A stretch of 64,000 nucleotides of DNA from the NCBI RefSeq assembly GCF_900172225.1, contig NZ_FWFO01000001.1, positions 2,728,001 to 2,792,000 on the forward strand. Reading direction: 5' to 3'. The notes under the pieces are model-generated. The model was not told the DNA's origin and made no database searches. It worked only from the letters and a program-made list of their open reading frames with translations. A program made the translations under genes and the position numbers. The stretch is from Falsiruegeria litorea R37. Its GTDB lineage: Bacteria; Pseudomonadota; Alphaproteobacteria; Rhodobacterales; Rhodobacteraceae. Positions 43,467 to 51,873 of the stretch are shown here, in pieces. Within the stretch, counting starts at the first letter, position 1; each line of letters starts with the position of its first letter.

Positions 43467-44507
43467 TTAGGCCAGGTCCTTCTGCTCAGGATTGCCTCCG
43501 GACGATGCAGAGTTTCCCATCAAGTCCGCCATCGCAGATTCATAAAAATGGTGACACGCCCGCCCTGCCCGTTTTGCGGAATAAAGCGCCAGGTCGGCAG
43601 CATGGAGCATGCCGGCGGGATCGGGGCTGGCGAATTGCGAGGACTGAACCGTACCAATGCTGGCTGAAATCCGGCAGATGTCGGATTGAAACGGAATGGG
43701 TTCTTCCAGACGAGTGATCAATCGGCGCGCGATACTGTCCAGGCGCGTTTTGTCTTGAAGGCCGTTGAAAATAAGAACAAACTCGTCCCCGCCCACGCGC
43801 GCGACCGTGTCGTCGCCACGGGTCTCTTCGACCATGACGCGGGCAACCTGCTGCAGGACATGGTCGCCTGCGGCATGGCCAAGCGTATCATTGACCGCCT
43901 TGAAAAAATCCAAATCCAAATGCATCAGCGCAAAGCGCGCTGAGGAGACCGTCAACCGCTCCAGGATATGATCCATCGCACGTCGGTTCTTGAGCCCGGT
44001 CAACGTGTCGGTAAAAGCCTGTTCTTCGGCGGCGATCATGGCGCCTTGCAGACGCAGGTTAAGCGTGCGCGATGCTTCCATCGCGGCGGATTTCGCCTCG
44101 ACCAGATAGAGCAGTTCGATCGCCAGATCCGTGCCCGAGAAATCGGCACTGGTCAGCGCATAATCCCGCACCGCGTCCAGAATCGAGATCCCGAACGACA
44201 GATTGACCACCGCACCGCCATCATTGGGCAAAGGCACGATCACCCCTTTGAGCGCCGTGCGCGGTTCGTCTCTGAACTGCAGATGCAGCTTGGCACCGGA
44301 CACCGACAGTAAGCCCGGCATCGTCGAAATGGACCTTGGTCGCATCAGTTCGAACAATTCAAGAAACCGCTGCCCCAGCATCGGTTGGTCGGGACGCAGT
44401 TTTTGCAGGGTTGGCCCCACCTTTTGTACATGCCCACTCTGATCAAGCAGAACAAACATCGGACACAGCCGCTCGAGCAAGGCGGCAAGGTCATCGCGGG
44501 AAATCAT
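43467..44507 (-). CDS. Diguanylate cyclase with H-NOX-associated (HNOBA) sensory domain
   Basis: A 346-aa cytoplasmic enzyme that makes cyclic di-GMP. The N-terminal part (about 1-115) resembles the HNOBA/PAS-like domain that contacts H-NOX sensors (RPDQPMLGQRFLELFELMRPR is its typical signature), followed by a short coiled coil (ELLYLVEAKSAAMEASRTL). The GGDEF domain is intact: DTLTGLKNRRA, MHLDLDFFKAVND, and GGDEF at 239-243. An inhibitory I-site RGDD (R230, D233) lies five residues before it. It is translationally coupled (ATGA) to the H-NOX gene, so its activity is presumably set by that sensor. Confidence 0.92.
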   Translation of the reverse strand: MISRDDLAALLERLCPMFVLLDQSGHVQKVGPTLQKLRPDQPMLGQRFLELFELMRPRSISTMPGLLSVSGAKLHLQFRDEPRTALKGVIVPLPNDGGAVVNLSFGISILDAVRDYALTSADFSGTDLAIELLYLVEAKSAAMEASRTLNLRLQGAMIAAEEQAFTDTLTGLKNRRAMDHILERLTVSSARFALMHLDLDFFKAVNDTLGHAAGDHVLQQVARVMVEETRGDDTVARVGGDEFVLIFNGLQDKTRLDSIARRLITRLEEPIPFQSDICRISASIGTVQSSQFASPDPAGMLHAADLALYSAKRAGRACHHFYESAMADLMGNSASSGGNPEQKDLA

Positions 44508-45091
44508 CTGGTTGTCGCCCCCAAATCAAAGCTACGCCCCTCGGCAAAAGAGGTCTCGATCAATGTGATCGAAATCACCTTGCTTTCACCTCTGCAGCCG
44601 CTGTGTTCCAGCATCGCCAACGCGCCATAGTCGTCAGCCATAGCGCGCAGAACTCCGATCATGACACTTTCAAACCCCGGCAGACAGGGATGGCAGGTCA
44701 AAGAGAATTCATTCTGCGCGTGTTCGTCCAACTCAAGCGGCGGCAGAGACAAATCCGACACTGCCAGACGCGCGCGATCTGGCAGATCATCCAGGGAATG
44801 CAGGAACTCCACATAGGTCACACCACCAAAACGCAGAAGACGCCGCAGCGCTTCGGTGTTCGGGTTCGACACCAGGTAAGTTCCCAGATCTTCCAGAACT
44901 TCCGGCAAAGGACGCCCCAACTCTGCGCTCATCGCGTCAAGGACTTGGGCGGTTAGGCTGTCATCATACATCAGCATGGCTTCGAACTCGACAAACCCCA
45001 AGTTCGCCGCCTCGGTCATCCGAATCCAGCGTGATTGCCCGTAAGTGTTACAGACAAAGGATTGTATAGCCCTATTGATCAGCCCATGCAT
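44504..45091 (-). CDS. H-NOX-domain sensor with degenerate heme pocket
   Basis: A 195-aa H-NOX protein (start MHGLINRAIQSFV, DLGTYLV, LRRLLRFGGVTYVEFLHSLDDL are family-like). The helix that normally supplies the proximal heme His near residue 102 reads LDDLPDRARL here, with Pro104 at the expected position. The YxSxR heme-propionate motif, expected around 133-137 before PG, reads CHPCL. Thus all usual heme contacts appear lost. Cys133, His134, Cys136 and Cys166 could form a metal or redox site, as proposed for cysteine-bearing H-NOX proteins. It is co-transcribed with a diguanylate cyclase. Confidence 0.85.
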   Translation of the reverse strand: MHGLINRAIQSFVCNTYGQSRWIRMTEAANLGFVEFEAMLMYDDSLTAQVLDAMSAELGRPLPEVLEDLGTYLVSNPNTEALRRLLRFGGVTYVEFLHSLDDLPDRARLAVSDLSLPPLELDEHAQNEFSLTCHPCLPGFESVMIGVLRAMADDYGALAMLEHSGCRGESKVISITLIETSFAEGRSFDLGATTR

Positions 45092-45231
45092 GCAAGGGTC
45101 CCCAAGTTCATTGCCAGGTCAGTTTCACCCGGTAAAACTTAAGAAAGCGCCAACAGAAGCAGGCTTGTAGGGATTATTGTTCCGCACAAGTTTAAATGCT
45201 GGCAAATCACGGGATAAGCCAGCATTCCAAA

Positions 45232-46791
45232 TCAAAAGTCGGTGGGCGCGCCACCTTCGGCCTTACGGCGAGCCACAAAATCGGCCAGTTCGTCGCGGAT
45301 TGCGACGTCCATAGGCGGCTCTTCAAAGTTGGCGACGATCTCTTTGAACATGTGATGGGCCCGCTCAGGCGTCCAGATGCCGCCTGCCGCCTCCCAGCCT
45401 TCGTAGTTCTTCCAATCGCTCAGGAAGGGTTGGTAAAAGGCCGTGGTATAGCGGTCTTGCGTGTGTTGGATGCCAAAGAAATGCCCGTCGTTGCCCACGG
45501 CTTTGATCGCATCGAGCGCAATGTCATCGGGCGTTGTGGCAAAGGTTTCGGGTTCAAAATAGCGCTGGATCTGCTGCAGAATCTCGCAGTCCATGATGAA
45601 CTTTTCCGGGCTCGCGATCAGCCCGCCCTCAAGCCACCCGGCTGCGTGATAGACCATGTTCGTGCCCGACTGGACCGAGGCCCACAGGGAATTCGACGTC
45701 TCCCACATCGCCTGCCCGTCGGGCACATTGGCGGCGCAAACGCCGGATGACCGCATCGGCAGGCCATAGAACCGCGCCATCTGGCCCGTCATCTGCGTTG
45801 CACGCATGTATTCCGGCGTCCCAAAGGCAGGCGCACCCGATTTCATGTCCACGTTCGAGGTGAAGGTGCCAATCACGCAAGGGATGCCCGGGCGCACGTA
45901 TTGGAACAGGGCGATCGCGCACAGCGCTTCGGCCAGTGATTGCGCCACCGCACCCGCCATGGTCACCGGCGCCATGGCCCCGGCCAGAGTGAACGGAGTT
46001 ACGACAATCGCCTGCCCGCGCCGGGCCAAACGCAAACAGCCGTCGATCATTGGGTGGTCGTGTTTCAGGGGCGAGGTCGAGTTGATGTTGGTATACATCC
46101 GCGGCTTGGCCTGGAATTCTTCCTCGGTCAGGCCGCCCGCAATGCGCACCATCTCCATCACGTCCTCGACCCGCTCTTTGCCCAAGGAATAAGCGTGCAT
46201 TGCCTTGTCGGTCAGGGTCAGCTTGTCATAGAGCACATCCAGATGGCGCACGCTGGCGTGGATATCGACAGGTTCGACCGGATAGCCGCCGGCAAAGTGG
46301 ATACAGTTGAAATACTGCGTCAGCTTGAGCAGGTTCCGACACATCTCGCGATTGCCGGGGACCTTCTTGCCGATCTCCATGTCCCAATAGTTGGGCGGGG
46401 ATGAGACGTTGCCAAAGAGCATGACATTGCCGCCAACGGTCAACTCGCGCTCGAGGTTGCGCGGGGTGATGGTGAAGGTGCTGGGAGCCTTGCCGATCAT
46501 CTCCATGATCCAGTGACGGTCGAACCGGACGATTTCGCCGTCAATCTTGCACCCGGCTTCGCGCAGGATGCCAAGTGCCTCTTCGTTGAGGAAAGCGACG
46601 CCGATTTCTTCAAGAATGCGCATTGCGCCTTCGTGGATGGCTTCGACGCCTTCGGGCGGCAAGGGTTCGGTTGGACGGTCCACGTTGACGGGCAAACGCC
46701 AAGGCATCTGGTCGATCACTGCACCTCCGCGTCGGGCGGCGGCCCCTGCGCGGCCACCGCCACGCCGTTTACGTCCGGATGTCTCAGCCAT
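45232..46791 (-). CDS. MttB-family (trimethylamine methyltransferase-like) protein, non-pyrrolysine
   Basis: A 519-aa member of the MttB/MtgB superfamily, whose characterised members pass a methyl group from a quaternary or tertiary amine to a corrinoid protein. Typical segments: EAIHEGAMRILEEIGVAF, NYWDMEIGKKVPG, NINSTSPLKHDHPMIDG, PFTLAGAMAPVTMAGA, SGAPAFGTPEYM. There is no in-frame amber codon, so it belongs to the non-pyrrolysine branch, which includes glycine betaine and similar methyltransferases. The N-terminus (about 1-25) is a basic Gly/Arg-rich tail. GAGGAGAGG precedes the ATG. No corrinoid protein or reactivase gene is adjacent. Confidence 0.88.
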   Translation of the reverse strand: MAETSGRKRRGGGRAGAAARRGGAVIDQMPWRLPVNVDRPTEPLPPEGVEAIHEGAMRILEEIGVAFLNEEALGILREAGCKIDGEIVRFDRHWIMEMIGKAPSTFTITPRNLERELTVGGNVMLFGNVSSPPNYWDMEIGKKVPGNREMCRNLLKLTQYFNCIHFAGGYPVEPVDIHASVRHLDVLYDKLTLTDKAMHAYSLGKERVEDVMEMVRIAGGLTEEEFQAKPRMYTNINSTSPLKHDHPMIDGCLRLARRGQAIVVTPFTLAGAMAPVTMAGAVAQSLAEALCAIALFQYVRPGIPCVIGTFTSNVDMKSGAPAFGTPEYMRATQMTGQMARFYGLPMRSSGVCAANVPDGQAMWETSNSLWASVQSGTNMVYHAAGWLEGGLIASPEKFIMDCEILQQIQRYFEPETFATTPDDIALDAIKAVGNDGHFFGIQHTQDRYTTAFYQPFLSDWKNYEGWEAAGGIWTPERAHHMFKEIVANFEEPPMDVAIRDELADFVARRKAEGGAPTDF

Positions 46792-46948
46792 TTGGACCTC
46801 TCCTCTGTTTCTTGACAGACAGAAGGCCCCAGGCAGGCACGGACGCGCCGCTCTATCTGCGACAATTCCTGTCGCGTTTGAAGCAAGCCTGTGCGCTTTT
46901 GCGCCTCCGCGCTGTTGACAAAGCCCCATCTCAAGACCTCGGAGGGCT
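46792..46948. other. Upstream region of the MttB-family gene
   Basis: No gene is visible. It should carry the promoter for the minus-strand methyltransferase gene; no operator-like symmetry stood out. The dispersed element copy D follows directly to the right. Confidence 0.5.
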
Positions 46949-47160
46949 CCCGCGCCCGGGCAGACCTGACTGCGTCAGTCCCGCCAACGGCCTTGGGCCG
47001 GGCGCCGGGCGATGCCCGGCGCGGTTCCGTAAAGACGTACCGTTCGGGCAAGATCGCCAAAACGGAACAGGACGCGACCAGGCGATCCCTGCCGAGCGCA
47101 GCGAGGCCCGGCCCAACGGAAGGCTACGCCCCGACAGGGGCTTGGCCGACGGGCGGGAGC
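46949..47160 (+). repeat. Dispersed hairpin element, copy D (long form)
   Basis: The 55-nt core at 47106-47160 starts GCCCGGCCCAACGG and ends GACGGGCGGGAGC, with hairpin GCCCC-GACA-GGGGC. The 5' part contains a CTGAC-TGC-GTCAG hairpin (TGACTGCGTCA at 46967-46977), a CTTGGGC block and a G/C palindrome (GCCGGGCGATGCCCGGC); the same blocks occur in the same order in copy B on the minus strand. The GGGAGC end is 73 nt from the stop of the HAD-phosphatase gene. Confidence 0.82.
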
Positions 47161-47233
47161 TCCCCCGCCAACCTTGCCCGTACCGAGGGTTATTGTTCGA
47201 AAACTATGCCAATTGCCGATGAAGGGTGGCAGG

Positions 47234-47923
47234 TTAGCGTGCAAGCCACTCTGCAATGTGGCCGATGTTGGGCAGAACGACATCGGCATGCGGCGACAGA
47301 TCGTCCGCCGTGGCCATGCCCGTTAAAACGCCAATCGTCGTCATCCCGGCCGCGCGGCCTGCAAGCAGGTCATGGGTGCTGTCCCCGACCATGGCAACGC
47401 ACCCAGGCGCGACCCCGACATGGGCGGCAAAGGCCAACAGCTGACCTGGCCCGGGCTTTGCACCATGGCCACTGTCAAAACCTGCGATGAAATCGAACTT
47501 ATCCTGCACGCCGGCAGATGACAGATGCGCACGCGCGGGACGTTCGGCATCATTGGTGGCCACGCCCAGCTTGAGCCCCTTGGCACGCATATCGTCCAGA
47601 AACGCGCCAAGCGGCACCGCTTCGGCTTGCGGGGCGCGGGCGGCCTCGTCGTTGATCATGTCGATCAGCTCGACAAGGGTCATGTCCGGGAAAAAATCCG
47701 TCAGCACCTCGGCCACCTCGCCGGGTGTACCCGCAATCACGATGCTGTCGGGGGAATAGCTGTTGGTCGCCATATCGAATCCGATGGCCTGCCCCACTTC
47801 GGTCGCGCGGGCCAGATCATCCCCGGTCACCCGCAGCAGAAACGCGCGGGCAAAGGCCTCCCATGTGGCAGCAAAATCGAACAGGGTGCCGTCCTTGTCG
47901 AACAACAGTGCATCAATCGGCAT
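47234..47923 (-). CDS. HAD-superfamily phosphatase (phosphoglycolate phosphatase-like)
   Basis: A 229-aa HAD hydrolase: nucleophile motif LLFDKDGTLFDF (DxDGT), motif II in GVATNDAERPAR, lysine in GAKPGPGQLL, and motif IV in VAMVGDSTHDLLAGRAAG. The helical cap between residues 15 and 85 is of the phosphoglycolate phosphatase type. The substrate is uncertain; 2-phosphoglycolate is a guess from family. GGAGAG precedes the ATG, and a DUF3572 gene lies 48 nt upstream on the same strand. Confidence 0.9.
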   Translation of the reverse strand: MPIDALLFDKDGTLFDFAATWEAFARAFLLRVTGDDLARATEVGQAIGFDMATNSYSPDSIVIAGTPGEVAEVLTDFFPDMTLVELIDMINDEAARAPQAEAVPLGAFLDDMRAKGLKLGVATNDAERPARAHLSSAGVQDKFDFIAGFDSGHGAKPGPGQLLAFAAHVGVAPGCVAMVGDSTHDLLAGRAAGMTTIGVLTGMATADDLSPHADVVLPNIGHIAEWLAR

Positions 47924-47971
47924 GAAATCTCTCCGGCCTTGAGGGGGACTTGGGTCAGGCTGACCGTTTCG

Positions 47972-48256
47972 TCAGGTCCAATGCATATCCGCAGGCCCGG
48001 CCAAAACGGCGCGTGCCTGCATCGGGTGATCATAGGAAATATCGTTCGCGTCGCAGAATGCAACGATCCAGGCGTCATCCATCATCAGAAAGTCCAGCAC
48101 CGAGCCCAGGAATTCCGGATTCGCCATCTGCGCCTTGACGTCCGCCTCAGACGCACCGGTCGAGCTCAAAAACACCGGCAGCAACTCGTCGTTTGCAACC
48201 AGCCAACCCAAGGCATTCAGGGCCAGAGTTTCGGCTGCATCGGCGGAAAATGGCAT
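47972..48256 (-). CDS. DUF3572 family protein
   Basis: A 94-aa acidic helical protein matching the alphaproteobacterial DUF3572 family (AETLALNALGWLVANDELLPVFLSSTG, PEFLGSVLDFLMMDDAWIVAFCDA). Its function is unknown. It is divergent from the PleD-like cyclase gene and co-directional with the HAD phosphatase, an arrangement I believe is common in Rhodobacteraceae. Confidence 0.88.
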   Translation of the reverse strand: MPFSADAAETLALNALGWLVANDELLPVFLSSTGASEADVKAQMANPEFLGSVLDFLMMDDAWIVAFCDANDISYDHPMQARAVLAGPADMHWT

Positions 48257-48351
48257 GTCTGCTCCGTCAATTTCCGGGCGGAAAGGGTTTGTTAACCAGT
48301 CTCATAAACACTTTAGCAAGAATTGGAAGCAACTGTCGAAAGGCGGAGGCC

Positions 48352-49746
48352 GTGCAAGGAACGATTTTGATACTCGATGGGGTGGCTACAAACCGCATCA
48401 TGCTCAAGGTGCAGCTGTCTGCGGCCTGGTATCACGTTGTGCAAGGCGACAGGCTCTTGGGGCTCGAGGCGCTGGTGCGGCGGGTGCAGCCTGACCTGAT
48501 TCTCTGTGCCATGACCCTCCCTGATGGCAGCGCTTTGGATGTGCGAGATCTGCTGCAACAGGATGATGCGACCGCAGGCATCCCGATCATCGCAATCACG
48601 GCCGAAAACGATCGCACCTCTCGGTTGGCAGCCCTTGGGGCGGGGATCGACGATGTCCTCAGCCAACCCTATGACGACGTGATCCTGCTGGCGCGCATTC
48701 GCAGCCTGATCCGCGCGCACACCGGGTCGGAAGAGCTGCGCATGCAGGGTGGATCACAGGCCTTGGGTCTGGCCGAAGCCGCGCCGCCATTTCACGGCCC
48801 CCTGCCCGCCAGCAACATCGCCCTGATCACGCAAAGCCCCGGAACGGGCGCGGTTTGGCGCGCACGCCTAAAAGGGTGCACGCGCCATCACCTGGATCTG
48901 CACAAGATCGACGACATGCAGCATCTGTTGACCGACCGGGTACCGGATGCCATCGTGGTCGAGCTGTGCGACAGCATCACCGGGCTGAGACTGCTGGCGG
49001 ATTTGCGGGCCCGCAGCGTTACGCGCAATGCGGCCGTCATCGCCGTCCCGAACCCGGCCAATGCCCATCTGGCCGCCGATGCCCTGGACCGGGGCGCTGA
49101 CGACGTGATGCCCGCAGGCTTCTGTGTCGAAGAACTTTCACTGCGACTGGAAACCCAATTGCGGCGCAAGGCCCGTGCGGACCGTTTCCGCGACTGCGTG
49201 CGTGATGGGCTTCGCGCAGCGTTGATCGATCCGATGACCGGCCTTCATAACCGCCGCTTTGCGCTGCCGGAACTTGCCCGCATTGCGCGCGAAGCCTCGC
49301 TGACGGGGCAAGGCTTTGCCGTCATGATGGCGGATCTGGACCACTTCAAGCAGGTCAATGATCGTTTTGGCCACCCCGCAGGCGATGCCGTCTTGATGGA
49401 AACTGCGCGCAGGCTTCGGTCGCAACTGTGCGGCGACGATGTGCTGGCGCGAGTGGGCGGCGAAGAATTCATGATGGTTCTGCCCAACAGGTCACGCGCG
49501 CAAGCGCTCGAGGTTGCGGATCGTCTGTGCCAGCGGATCAATTGCGAGCTGTTCCGCGTTCCCGGCCAGAAAACCCCGATCCCGATCACGACGAGCATTG
49601 GCCTCTTTGCTATTGATGGTCAGTTCCTGACCACCCGGTTCCATCCCCAGGATGTGCCGGGTCTGTTGGCGCAGGCCGATCGCGCCCTTTATGAAGCCAA
49701 AGGCGCCGGCCGCAACCAGGTGTCTCTGATCGCGGCCGCCGCTTGA
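48352..49746 (+). CDS. PleD-like response regulator diguanylate cyclase with degenerate receiver
   Basis: A 464-aa protein with REC-REC-GGDEF architecture. GTG 48352 follows AGGCGGAGG. The first receiver (1-120) has lost key residues: LILDG replaces the acidic pair, position 53 is Ala (PDLILCAMTLPDG), and SQPYDD replaces the conserved Lys-Pro. The second (about 153-270) is also receiver-like without a clear phosphorylation Asp. The GGDEF domain is intact (DPMTGLHNRRF, MADLDHFKQVND, GGEEF at 369-373) but the RxxD inhibitory site reads CGDD. It should make cyclic di-GMP with control other than phosphorylation. Confidence 0.9.
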   Translation: MQGTILILDGVATNRIMLKVQLSAAWYHVVQGDRLLGLEALVRRVQPDLILCAMTLPDGSALDVRDLLQQDDATAGIPIIAITAENDRTSRLAALGAGIDDVLSQPYDDVILLARIRSLIRAHTGSEELRMQGGSQALGLAEAAPPFHGPLPASNIALITQSPGTGAVWRARLKGCTRHHLDLHKIDDMQHLLTDRVPDAIVVELCDSITGLRLLADLRARSVTRNAAVIAVPNPANAHLAADALDRGADDVMPAGFCVEELSLRLETQLRRKARADRFRDCVRDGLRAALIDPMTGLHNRRFALPELARIAREASLTGQGFAVMMADLDHFKQVNDRFGHPAGDAVLMETARRLRSQLCGDDVLARVGGEEFMMVLPNRSRAQALEVADRLCQRINCELFRVPGQKTPIPITTSIGLFAIDGQFLTTRFHPQDVPGLLAQADRALYEAKGAGRNQVSLIAAAA

Positions 49747-49749
49747 TCC

Positions 49750-50214
49750 CTATCGTTTGTGTTTCTTGCGCTTCGAGATCTCCTCGAGGCGATCCGCATA
49801 AGCCGCGCGCTCGGCGTCGCTCATCTCCTTGATCCGTTCAAACCACTTGTCCTGAACCGAGCGGTGGAAAGCTTCGCGATGCTCCAATTGCTGATCCAGG
49901 ACGGTTTTCAACCCATCCGCATCAAAGGGCGTGGCGCGCAGCGCGGCAACGACCGTGCCAACTTCGCGAAAGCCCCCCTTGCGTCGCGCATCATGGCCTG
50001 ATCGGCTGTGATGGCGCATCTCCTGGCGCACGTCGTCGGGCAGCGCCCTGTAAAGCGCTGAGCCCAGGCTGCGCGGCGGCGGACGCATGCTTTCGGGACC
50101 TCCAAAGCGCAGGGCCGCGCCCACGACCAGGCCGACAAACAGCAGGTTCAACGCCAGCGAGGCAACAAGCAGGATCCGCATCCAGGGCCATTTGGGTGTC
50201 TTGGTCTCAGCCAT
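49750..50214 (-). CDS. Periplasmic heavy-metal-sensor-like protein (CnrR/CpxP-like)
   Basis: A 154-aa protein with one N-terminal membrane helix (ILLVASLALNLLFVGLVVGAAL) and a periplasmic helical domain of the heavy-metal resistance/CpxP-like kind (LYRALPDDVRQEMRHHSR, LEHREAFHRSVQDKWFERI). It is last in an operon with an ECF sigma factor and its likely anti-sigma factor (overlap of one base with the latter), so it probably takes part in controlling sigma release. The ligand is unknown. Confidence 0.82.
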   Translation of the reverse strand: MAETKTPKWPWMRILLVASLALNLLFVGLVVGAALRFGGPESMRPPPRSLGSALYRALPDDVRQEMRHHSRSGHDARRKGGFREVGTVVAALRATPFDADGLKTVLDQQLEHREAFHRSVQDKWFERIKEMSDAERAAYADRLEEISKRKKHKR

Positions 50215-50576
50215 TATCCGTCCTCCGTCAGGATCCCCGTCTCATCGACGCCAAAGATCAGGTCCACTTCCAATTCTTGCTGATAGACGAGCCCCACCGG
50301 ATCAGGAAGGAAATCTGGCGGTGCCAACCCGATCCAGACCCCAGCAGCACATGCTGTCGCCAGGCCGCTCATCCCGGTCCAGCCGCCAAGCCCCGCGCGC
50401 AGCTGCGCCCAAACCCCCGGGCGCGTGGCAACAGGTGTTTTTGCCCCATTTGTCCGACCATCGGTTTGAACTTGGGCAGCATCTGCCAACATGCGCGCCG
50501 CAAGCGCGTCGGGCAGCGTGTCCCGTCGGGCGCGGGCCGCCGCAAACATCTGTTCCAGATCCAATTCGTCAGTCAT
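50214..50576 (-). CDS. Putative anti-sigma factor, single-span
   Basis: A 120-aa protein. It has an acidic/helical cytoplasmic N-terminus (ELDLEQMFAAARARRDTLPDALAARML), a weak hydrophobic segment (MSGLATACAAGVWIGLAPP) and a short periplasmic tail. No zinc-binding HxxxCxxC motif is present. It is identified by position, overlapping the sigma gene by 8 nt and preceding the periplasmic sensor. Function inferred, not recognised from motifs. Confidence 0.6.
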   Translation of the reverse strand: MTDELDLEQMFAAARARRDTLPDALAARMLADAAQVQTDGRTNGAKTPVATRPGVWAQLRAGLGGWTGMSGLATACAAGVWIGLAPPDFLPDPVGLVYQQELEVDLIFGVDETGILTEDG

Positions 50577-51132
50577 CGCCGTACCCCAGTTCTGCGCGCC
50601 GCCCCGACAAGGCCGAAGTCAGCGCGCGTTTGCCCCGGGCGGTCAGGCTTTCGACCGCCTCGACGCTGATGTCCATGATCCCCGCAATCTCGGGGTTGCT
50701 CAATTCCTCGATGTGGCGCAGCACCACCGCCTGTCTTTGCCGTTCGGACAGCTGCATCAGCGCCTCTTGCAGCGCATCCATGCGGCTCCTGTTCTGGAGT
50801 TGCTCGGCAACGCTCGGCCCGCCGTCTTCAGGCTCTGGCACCGTGTCCAGATCCACCGACCGCTGTCGGCGCTTGAAGTCGAGGCACAGGTTCAACGTCA
50901 CCCGGTAGAGCCAGGTCGACACCTTGGCCCGCCCCTGCTCCCATCTGGGCGCCACCCGCCAAAGGCGCATCATCGCCTCTTGCGCCACATCCTCGGCCTC
51001 GACCCGGTTGCCCAAAACACGCAAGGCAACCGAAAAGGTACGTGGACCAAGGCGCGCCGTCAGCTCGCGCGCAGCCTGCCCATCACCATTGGCAAAGAGC
51101 ACCAACAACGCATCGTCGCTGAGTTGGATCAT
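50569..51132 (-). CDS. ECF-family RNA polymerase sigma factor
   Basis: A 187-aa group IV sigma factor with region 2 (AEDVAQEAMMRLWRVAPRWE, VSTWLYRVTLNLCLDFKRRQ) and region 4 (LQEALMQLSERQRQAVVLRHIEELSNPEIAGIMDIS...RGKRAL). I choose the ATG at 51132 (MIQLSDDALL), with GGGG upstream. The longer frame from GTG 51183 lacks a binding site. It is co-directional with the EF-hand gene 57 nt upstream and coupled to the anti-sigma gene downstream. Likely target promoters are unknown, but autoregulation of this operon is usual. Confidence 0.9.
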   Translation of the reverse strand: MIQLSDDALLVLFANGDGQAARELTARLGPRTFSVALRVLGNRVEAEDVAQEAMMRLWRVAPRWEQGRAKVSTWLYRVTLNLCLDFKRRQRSVDLDTVPEPEDGGPSVAEQLQNRSRMDALQEALMQLSERQRQAVVLRHIEELSNPEIAGIMDISVEAVESLTARGKRALTSALSGRRAELGYGDD

Positions 51133-51189
51133 GGCGACATCCCCGCCATGACCCGAAAACGGTATGGAGGCAAAATCCTCCACTCCGGA

Positions 51190-51639
51190 TCAGTCTTGAT
51201 CCTGATGACCACGTTTCTTGCGATGCTCCTTCATACGCTCGCGCGCCTCAGCAAATTCCGCCTCCGAAATGCCGCCGCTGCCGTCCTTATCCATACGGTC
51301 AAAGAACTTGCCCGCCCGGCGCGGTTTCGGCAACTCCTCGGCGTCCAGAAAACCGTCTTTGTTGGCATCGTGACGCTCAAACATCTTGGCCGCACGCTTG
51401 GCGGCACGCTCCTGCCCTTTGGCCTTGGCTTCTTCGAGGCTCAGCTTGCCGTCGCCGTCAGTGTCGGCCTTGGCAAAGCGGGCTGTACGATGAGCCTCCA
51501 TTTCGGCTTGGGTGATTTCGCCATTGCCGTCTGCGTCCAACTCTTGAAACGTCGCATGTGGCCCTTTGGCCAGAACCGCTGTACCCGCAACACCTGCTGC
51601 CGCAATCACAACGGCGGCAATAAAACCTGCTTGTTTCAT
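51190..51639 (-). CDS. Periplasmic EF-hand calcium-binding protein
   Basis: A 149-aa exported protein (signal AGFIAAVVIAAAGVAGTAVLA) with four EF-hand loops: DADGNGEITQAE, DTDGDGKLSLEE, DANKDGFLDAEE and DKDGSGGISEAE, each with the expected acidic positions. The highly charged C-terminus (RMKEHRKKRGHQDQD) is unusual. It is the first gene before an ECF sigma/anti-sigma/metal-sensor set, suggesting that calcium or another divalent ion feeds into that switch. A hairpin CGGCGAC-CCCGT-GTCGCCG lies at 51662-51680 just upstream. Confidence 0.92.
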   Translation of the reverse strand: MKQAGFIAAVVIAAAGVAGTAVLAKGPHATFQELDADGNGEITQAEMEAHRTARFAKADTDGDGKLSLEEAKAKGQERAAKRAAKMFERHDANKDGFLDAEELPKPRRAGKFFDRMDKDGSGGISEAEFAEARERMKEHRKKRGHQDQD

Positions 51640-51873
51640 TTTGCATTTTCCTTTGCTCGGACGGCGACCCCGTGTCGCCGATCATGCCATTCAAACGTCG
51701 CGCCCCGCGGTTTCCGTCGCCCGTCGCGAAACTTTTTTCAGCGGCCTTTGCGAAAGGAACCTTGTGTCTTGTCAGCGTGCTCCCGCGCGACATCCCGACG
51801 CAAAGCGGATGCACGCTCTTTCCTGCTGACTGAAAGAGGCGCAGAACAAGTGGTAGTTTTCAAGTGAGACAGA

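Noticed and set aside
45232-46791. Pyrrolysine-containing trimethylamine methyltransferase
   Set aside because: The frame has no internal amber codon and the locus has no pyl genes, so it is the non-pyrrolysine branch.
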